Both the position numbers and the translations under genes were made by a program. From contig BDDD01001577.1 of the NCBI GenBank assembly GCA_001972305.1, positions 4,437 to 68,436 on the forward strand: DNA of 64,000 nucleotides. Direction: 5' to 3'. Origin of the DNA: Cephalotus follicularis. Its lineage: Eukaryota > Streptophyta > Magnoliopsida > Oxalidales > Cephalotaceae. Position 1 is the stretch's first letter, and each line of letters begins with the position of its first letter. The notes below the pieces were generated by a model. The model was not told the DNA's origin, ran no database searches, and was given only the letters and a program-made list of their open reading frames with translations. Positions 57,050 through 64,000 of this stretch are shown here, piece after piece.

Positions 57050-59289
57050 TTACTCACAGTATATACATGTATAAGGTATATGCATGTTCACAGTACAGGT
57101 ATAACCTCATAAGGCTATATCAACACAAGCAGCAAGTATGTCCCCAAAAAGGAACCAGACAAACAAGTCGTCATGACCGTCGCCACCCCCTGGCCCCAAC
57201 GTCATGCACTCTTACTCCAATCCCTGTTTGCGAACGGTTTGAAGCAAGTCCTCCGTACAGGTTGCTTAGCACAACGGCTAAACAATCAACATGTTATTAG
57301 CACAACGGCCAACAATCAACAAGCACAAACACCGTACAGTACAAGTCAAGCAAATAAATATAATTACTTGATCAAATATAAAAAATATAAAACTCCGTTT
57401 TCAGGTTGTAATAAGTTATAAAACTTAAAACAATACATTTGATTGTGTAACCAATCATGTAAACCATTTCTCCGTCTTTGGAAAATACTTTCTCAGTCAT
57501 TTCGAAAATATATATATTCATATGTTGACAAATATACATTTTCGTACAATAAAGATTATAATAATCATACGAGTTTTTCAAAATGGTTAACACTTTTAGA
57601 AATCAACCATAATGCAATTCACAATACAGTAATAATGCAAACATATGCTCAGAATGCATCTAGGATCGTTTCTAGAGTCGTTTCGGGTCTAACGGGTGCC
57701 ATTCGAGTGAAACTCTTCCAAACAGAGGGATAAGCGTCGATGTTTATCCCAAAGGCGTCGACGTATTTTGCCGTAAGGCGCCAACATTTTGTGCAGTTAT
57801 TCCCAGGCGTTTTTGGACCAAAGACATCGATGCTTTTCCAAAGACGTCGATGTCTTTATGATACCAGGAGGTATCAGTTCGCGAATCTTGATTCTAAAGG
57901 TTAGAATCCGACCCTTTAATCCTTCGTATAAACGAATCTCACTCTCTCATAGTGTAAGGCATGCTACTGGTTAACAGGGGATGTAACCAGAACATCATTT
58001 CATGGATAAAACATGCAATCACCAAGGGCAGTTCACCAACAACAATAAGCACTACTGTTCTGCAATACCCAGAAAAGGCGTCGATGTCTTCCCAAAGACA
58101 TCGATGTCTTTCACATTCACACACGAAGGCATAACATGACTATTCCACAATGCCCAAAAAAGGCATCGATGTCTTTCACATTCACACACGAAGGCATCGA
58201 CGTCTTTATGTAGATGTCCACGTCTATCCAACCTAGAATGTTTTCCCCACAGTTTTAACACACCAAGCCATTATCAAATCCGTCCTTTACACAAACCAGT
58301 TCACATATTCATGTAATCACACATGCATGGTTACTCCGTATATCACAGTAGTCATCACAAAAGTCCAGAGATTACAATTCACCCATTAACATGCGATTCA
58401 TCAATGGCATTCATTACCTTAAAACTCAAAATGCATGTATAAGAATTATCACTTTCCCCTACCTTATTGTTCCAAGTTAGGAACTGGAAATTCCACCTCT
58501 TTGAGTTCCAAGGTTCTGGCCACAGCAGCTCCAAGTTCCGCTCAGCAGCTGCAATCCACGAGCTCCAAGTCTCTAGCTCCAAACAAGCTCAACAATGGTG
58601 GCTCCCTCTTTCTCCACTCACTGGTTTTCTCCTCTTCCTTTCCTTTGGTGTTTTTAAATGAGAGAGAGAGGTGGGGAGGGGGTTGTTCTTATGCAGATGG
58701 CTCCCTCTCCCTCTTTCTCCCTGCATTCAATGAGCACTCTCGTGATCTCCCCCTTTTTCCCAGTGAGTTTCTGCCCTTTTGTTTTCTTCTTATGTTTTTA
58801 TTTGCAGGTTGCACGCATGGTAACACTTGTTCCCTTCTTCATCCTTCTTCAGTCATGCAGGTCAGGAGGCCATTATGCATGATCAACACGTCTCCTTCCC
58901 GTGCCTCAAAAGTTGCCCCCATTGCATGTTACGCTGTCAGTTCATAACGTGACTGATATTCTTTCCAAAGACGTTGACGTATTCTATAGACGTCGATGCC
59001 TTTTCCCTTTTCATACGTGGGGGTCGATGTCTTTGCCTACATCGATGTGCATGTACATGCATTCACGTACGCCTTTGCTCCCATAGGCGTCGACGTCTTT
59101 CCAAAGACATCGACGCGTTTGTCCCAAAACTGTACCGTTTTGGCTTAACATACACATTCCTTTCTCCCAAGGTAATATTTAGGGTTTGGAAAACATTATT
59201 GAGGCGAAAACTCCAACTTTTTATTAATTCAAGCATACGATTACATCATGGAATGAAATATTAGAAAACAAAAAATACCAGGCGTTACA
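57050..59289 (-). mobile_element. Inverted partial gypsy LTR
   Basis: Reverse complement starts TGTAACGCCTGG at 59289 and follows the solo LTR at 52005-54723 for about 2.2 kb, then stops short of the LTR end. CATCGATG/GTCGACG words at 57728-57860, 58077-58230 and 58965-59120, including AAAGACATCGATGTCTTT near 58096. No TSD found. Confidence 0.8.
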
Positions 59290-59857
59290 TACCTGTACTG
59301 TAAACATGCATATATTTTTATATGTACATACGGAGATATAATTACTGTGAAAATTACATGTCCTACTGCATCACTATGCATTCATTCATGATACGCATTA
59401 CCTTTGACCTTAAACTGTATACATAAACTTTTCTACTTGGCCGAGTGAGGACAAAGGCTAACCCCCCTACTGTAACAGATTGATGGAGTGGGTTTTGATA
59501 TGGAGCACGCAAGGAGAGTTAAGGAGAAGACTAAGCTATTTTGTCTTATTTCATGTACTGGATTATTGAACAATGACTATGTAAACTGGATTATTGTAAC
59601 GTGGGTTTATTTTATTTCGTACTGTATCATCACGCTCTATTTATGGGCGATCGACAAGGATGTTGGATTTTATATAAACTCTCTGGGTATCACGTAGTAT
59701 GGGATGCGTGATACATATTTTAATTCAGCTTACTTCATGTTATTGCTTCCACTACTGAAGGTTTTTGTTTATACGTAATATCGCAGAAGCTGAATTATGT
59801 TGTGTTGATTACCTTTCCTTTTATGTTGCCTTCTTGGAAAACGGAGGCGTGACAATA

Positions 59858-59869
59858 TGGTATCAGAGC
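59858..59869 (+). other. Primer binding site
   Basis: TGGTATCAGAGC, exact, three bases after the LTR end. Confidence 0.92.
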
Positions 59870-60031
59870 ATATTCCATATATGCTTAGCTAGGATACTTT
59901 CCTTGGCAATCAATAAATTGTTTTCCTAAAGTCGCGACTAACCATCATCCTTCTCATGGGAACAAATAGACCGAAGGAGAACGCGCGCTAGGGCTAGAGC
60001 TGTTGGAGCCAATGCCCCCGAGGAAGCGAAT

Positions 60032-60745
60032 ATGCCGCAAGGGATGAATGTTCCCTTGGATGAGAGTGATCCGATGGTTCGTATCGCATATTACTTTCAA
60101 CAGCAGATGGCCTTTAATATGGCTAATGCGGAGGAATTGCGCCGGAATTATGCGCAAGCACAACCACGACACAGGGCTCCTGACCAGTGCCCAGGGGAGG
60201 ATGGTAATCAATTTGGGAGGAACATTGAGAGATTCATGCGTCAGAATCCGCCCAGCTTTCGGGGAGAGCAAGATGCTACCATCGCTGAGAGGTGGCTACA
60301 AGACTTGGAGAAAATCTTTGAAGTAATGGACTGTACAGACCAACAGAAATTAAAGTTTGTCGTGTACCGTCTGTGGGGACAGGCCACTCACTTGTGGGAA
60401 ATGGTCAAAGCGAGGTGGGAGTCAGCTGAACTCGATGCTACATGGGAGAGATTCCAAACAGAGTTCCTCAATTCCTATGTACCCCGGGTTGAGCAAGAAC
60501 GGAGGGAGATAGAACTTCTAGAGTTACGTCAAGGGGAGATGACCGTGGCCAAGTACCAGGCCAGGTTTATGGAGCTAGCCAGACATTCACCTTATCTGGT
60601 AGCCGATGAAGTGAAAAAGATACGGAGATTTCTGAGGGGTTTGCGACCGGATCTTCGGTCGAGGATTAGCGCTATGGAGCTGGGTACTTTTTCGGAGGTC
60701 GCTCAAAAAGCGAGGCTGCTAGAAAGCATATCCAGTGAGGATTGA
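60032..60745 (+). pseudogene. gag: Gypsy gag region
   Basis: A 237-residue stretch from MPQGMNVPLDESDP. The retrotransposon gag core covers ~residues 68-225 (NPPSFRGEQDATIAERWLQD, ELLELRQGEMTVAKYQARF, FLRGLRPDLRSRI). The recognisable gag continues to a CCHC knuckle CYHCGRKGHLQKDC at 60908-60949 and a second GHSVRDC near 60990. It parallels the gag at 7580-8660 nearly word for word. The start may lie upstream, since an R-rich segment precedes it. Confidence 0.87.
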
Positions 60746-60999
60746 GCAGAGAGGGCCCGAGCACAACAAAATAAACAGAGCCCGACGAGACCAGATTCTT
60801 TGAAATGGCAAGGCAGTGGTTCTCTGACGAAATCATCGAAGAACAGACATGGACAGACTACCACACAGGGTACTCCTAGCCAAGGGAGTAATGCCAGAAC
60901 TGGAGCTTGCTATCACTGTGGTCGTAAAGGCCACTTACAGAAAGATTGCTGGAGGATGAACGGATTGTGTTTGAGGTAGGGGGCATCTGGCCATTCCGT

Positions 61000-61298
61000 G
61001 AGAGATTGCTCGAAGATTCAGGCTACAACACCTATTGGACCAGCTAGTAGCAATGGTGCCGCAGCAGGGCCTTCACAGCGAAGGGGCACCGACAAGGGCA
61101 TTGCGAAAGGTAAAGTTTTTACCCTTTCACAGACAGAGGTTCCGGAGTCTACCTCGGTCATTGGAGGTACACTGTATATTTACGGTTTTTCTGCTAGAGT
61201 GTTGATGGACCCTGGAGCATCACATTCTTTTATTTCTTCACAATTTGCATCATACTTAGATGTAACACCAGACTGTATGCCATACACCTTGGATGTGA
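61000..61298 (+). pseudogene. Gypsy protease region, start only
   Basis: GKVFTLSQTEVPESTSVIGGT leads into the active-site block (GASHSFISSQF) near 61205-61250 and SYLDVTPDCMPYTLDV, as in the element at 3441-13289. The family match stops at the LTR that starts at 61299. Confidence 0.85.
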
Positions 61299-64000
61299 TG
61301 TAATACCCTGCTTGTTCGTATGTGTTTTATGGATTTTTATGTGTTTGTTTTCGGACTTTTAATTTTGTTAATTTTAAAAGTCTGGTTGCCTTATGTTTTG
61401 GGCCTATGTGCTTTGGGACTGACTGATACCAGTCTGAATTTTGGATGTGTTAATACAATGCTGGGTTTGGGTTTTTAATGAATTTAATCAAAATTTATTT
61501 TATTAAAACAATTCCTTTTTGTTTTTTTAAATCCTATTATTTCATTTTACTTATTTTTTTTCCTTTTTTTTTCCTTTTTTTTTCCTTTCTTTTTCTTTTC
61601 TTTCTTTCTCTTTCTTTCTTTCCTTTTCCTCTCCTCTCCTCCCTCGAAGCTCTATCTTTCCCTCATCAACCCCACGCATTTTCAATCTTCCCTTTCCATA
61701 TTAAACTGATTTTTGTCTCCCTTTATTCCTAATTCATCTCTCAAATCACTCCTTTCTTTCCTGTTTTAAGAGTGCTAGTGTGTTTGGATATGCCATTTGT
61801 TTCCTCACCTCTCACTGCCGAACTCTGCATTGTGAAGCCCGTGTTGAACTGTTGTGGAGTTATTTCGTCAGTCTATTGAGGTAATCTTAATACTCCATGT
61901 TATTTTGGTTGCTTTTCCTCTGGTTGGCTTAAGGTTGATTGTGTATTCGTTATTTCCTTCTCTTTGTTTTCCTGCAAACAGCCAAGTAATTCTTGAACTG
62001 TGGTGTTCTTCTATTGTTCTCTATGTTTCCAATACCTTTACAGGTTAGTGAACCCTGCTGTGACGATTTATTTCACTTTGTTACTTTGTATTAATGCTAA
62101 ATAGGGTGTTAGAAGATATTTGGTTTCCTGTCAATTCCGGCCATGTTAGCATTGTTGTTCTAAATGAACTGGTCAATCTTTAGACACCTCACATAGATTG
62201 TAATCTGGTTTATATACGTATTAAGTGATAATTGATATGGAATTTGGACCAGAAAATATGCATATGCTTAGAGAATTATTTCTTTCTCTTGAAGTTAAGC
62301 CACTGTCTAATTGTTTCCATGTCAATTATGTGTTTCTGTATCACCTAAATGTCATATAATGTCATATGTTTATGTCCTCGTGTCTCTGGTTTAACGTGGT
62401 AATCATTTGAACCAGTTTCTACAATAAAATTGTCAAGTTTTTGTTGTTCTGTCGTCTAGAACAGTCGGCTGTTCTTGTGGACAGTCGGCTGGATTGGATG
62501 AGTAGTCGACTGCCATATGAACACAGTCGACTGTCTTGGGTTGTGTAGTCGACTGGATATAAGTGACAGTCGACTGTCTGCTTTCTAGTTTGAGTAGTCG
62601 ACTGGCCCTTGTGATTAGTCGACTGCCAAGCTTCCCCAGTCGGCTGGTGCTCTGTAACAGACGACTGTTTTGCCCAGAAAAGTACCGTTTTCAACTGTTT
62701 TGATTCATTTATTCCTCGAATCGATCCAAGTCTTTTCTAAACACTGTAATAAGTATGTTTAATGTCTCTGATGTTTCTTAGACCCTTATATGAATGATTT
62801 TGGGTGTCTTTTAGATTGTTGTGCTTCAAGGGGGAGTTTGTTTTAAATCATTTATCCGTAAGTGCATTGTGAACGTATAAGGTACGGATGTTTCGTTCCT
62901 TGATACCCTCAAATCGGTTTTACTGTAGTAAATAAAAGATAGCTTTACTTTATGAATAATGTACGGATTTCTATCATTCCTTGGCTATCTGATTTTCGAA
63001 CTGAAAACGGTTTTGCTTTATGTTATGCTTCTTCGTTTATGAACTTGAAAATGTTTTATGGTTTTGACATGTTTCAGAAATGAAGTTGGTTTTTGACATT
63101 TATAAATGATTCCGACTTTATTCATATGATACGATATGTTACGATATGTTATGATCACCTCTTTATAGCGAAGTATAAATGAGTTGATGATTTGGTTATG
63201 AAATGTATGATATGATATTGTTGTGAACGGTTTTCCAATATGTTTTGTGAAAGCATATTTTATGTGGTTTTAAATTGATTTCGATAAATCAATGTTTTTG
63301 AAATGATGAAATACTGAGTATTCTACCCACCTATGGGGTGTACCATAGGCATGTCGTAGGCCTGGCACGGGGACATGACACTTTCGTAGCGGTATATTAG
63401 TCTAGGGCGTCTCTGAGTGTTATGAATAAATCCCATGAGGTGGATTTATGGATCCACTATGTGATAGAGGCGTATGAATCGATTCTAGTATATGATATGT
63501 GATCTGATGTGTGATCGGATATGTGATATGTGAGAATTGACATGTGTAGTGCCGTACACTTCAATTCTAGTGGGCATGTGGAATTAGCGCCTCCCTTGCC
63601 AATATATGATGTGAAATGTGATATGTATGTGGCTCAGTATGACTTATGAATCGTGAAATGACATTTTTGAAATGTTTCGTAAATGTTTCGAAAGATATGA
63701 AATTGGTATTTTAAGGATATTCAAATATGGTTTAAATTGTTTAAGATTTCTGTTACGGATTATATTGAAATCTTACTGCTTTTAAACTTATCGTTTACTA
63801 TTTTATTTCCCTTATCCGTACTGAGGTTTGCTCAGCCGCGTTTTTGTTTTCCATGCGGCAGGTTATCGGGAGCAGCGGGGAAATGTGTGAACGAGAGATG
63901 ACTACCCTATGTCTTTGGATCGCTAGGAGTGTGATCCTTGTGTTTTTATGTCTGGTGGTCATAAACAATGATACTTATGTTTTTATGTTTTTAAATTGGA
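61299..64000 (+). mobile_element. Gypsy LTR running off the window
   Basis: Starts TGTAATACCCTGC inside the protease region. A pyrimidine-rich tract lies at 61530-61640, a leader with TTGAGGTAATC near 61875, an AGTCGACTG/AGTCGGCTG cluster at 62455-62665, and GGCACGGGGACATGACAC near 63365, which matches the inverse block in the LTRs at 28353 and 35729. It is therefore of the minus-strand Tekay-type family. No LTR end or primer site before 64000, so solo or full is unknown. Confidence 0.8.
62455..62665 (+). repeat. AGTCGACTG/AGTCGGCTG cluster
   Basis: Ten or so words spaced 17-30 bases. The close relative at 28353-30933 carries GTCGACG words in the comparable place, so the word type has changed within one LTR family. 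Confidence 0.8.

Larger units (their letters stand above)
55294..59854 (+). repeat. 5' LTR with inverted partial LTR inside
   Basis: Starts TGTAACGTCCGG and ends GGAGGCGTGACA. AGCCGACTG/AGTCGACTG clusters lie at 55455-55610 and 56440-56665, placed like those in the LTR at 5156-7471. The LTR is interrupted at ~57050-59289 and resumes with GCCGAGTGAGGACAAAGGC near 59440. Confidence 0.8.
55294..61298 (+). mobile_element. Gypsy element, left part (LTR, primer site, gag, protease)
   Basis: LTR 55294-59854 (inflated by an inverted partial LTR), primer site 59858-59869, gag, CCHC knuckles and protease start, then cut by an LTR at 61299. Its gag and protease closely resemble those of the young element at 3441-13289, so both are one lineage. 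The remainder lies beyond the window. Broken in a few places. Confidence 0.82.

Noticed and set aside
58435-58947. 170-residue frame, plus strand
   Set aside because: Serine-rich reading of an inverted LTR leader and CT-rich tract on the wrong strand; no domain.
61478-61732. 84-residue phenylalanine/leucine/serine-rich frame
   Set aside because: It is the translation of a T/C-rich tract in an LTR; no membrane-protein family is recognisable and composition explains the frame.

Overview
The window is flowering-plant nuclear DNA made almost wholly of LTR retrotransposons stacked inside one another. Evidence for a plant is the mix of lineages (Sirevirus-type Ty1/copia; Tekay/Del-type Ty3/gypsy chromoviruses with 2-3 kb LTRs), initiator-Met tRNA primer sites (TGGTATCAGAGC), and LTRs starting TGTAAC and ending GGGGTGTGACA. 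I found no host protein gene, tRNA or rRNA. The species cannot be told; asterid or other eudicot is a guess. A 116-base run of N (16574-16689) shows a scaffolded draft assembly.

Layout. (1) 1-3267: a gag-only Sirevirus-like copia element (+), an LTR at each end, followed by a second copy of its own leader. (2) 3268-3440 and 13290-14214: older noncoding DNA split by (3) a young Tekay-type element, 3441-13289 (+), with TSD CCTAG and a 1,715-bp tandem duplication over its left edge. (4) ~14215-16393 plus 24933-24944: one gypsy LTR split by (5) a minus-strand Sirevirus array, 16394-24932, itself split by (6) a solo LTR, 19119-21767. (7) 24945-25567, 28251-28352 and 38291-39549: an old minus-strand gypsy relic (relic A), split by (8) a solo LTR 25568-28250 (TSD CTTGC) and (9) a structurally complete minus-strand Tekay-type element 28353-38290 (TSD GTCAT). 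(10) 39550-41845: a second relic of the same old family (relic B), bounded by 56-bp inverted repeats. (11) 41846-43149: unassigned. (12) 43150-43901: copia integrase fragment (+). (13) 43902-45201 and 48074-48259: gypsy LTR remnant split by (14) a solo LTR 45202-48073. (15) 48260-49162: partial LTR. (16) 49163-55293: left part of a plus-strand gypsy element (LTR, PBS, gag) holding (17) a solo LTR 52005-54723 (TSD CATTG). (18) 55294-61298: left part of another plus-strand gypsy element (LTR holding an inverted partial LTR, PBS, gag, protease), cut by (19) an LTR starting at 61299 that runs off the window.

How the parts relate. Each coding set is the usual retroelement kit: gag coat protein with zinc knuckles, aspartic protease, reverse transcriptase/RNase H, and integrase with a chromodomain in the Tekay-type elements. 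All pol-bearing copies are broken; one 556-residue copia gag frame is open. Solo LTRs outnumber complete elements, so LTR-LTR recombination has been active.

The most unusual signal is not a gene. LTRs of both superfamilies carry dense arrays of short palindromic words centred on TCGA (CAGTCGACTG/CAGCCGACTG, GACATCGATGTC, GGCGTCGACGCC) in similar places. An 18-bp palindrome, AAAGACATCGATGTCTTT, or most of it recurs in copia and gypsy LTRs alike. Sharing between unrelated lineages calls for an explanation such as regulatory convergence, sequence exchange or host targeting.
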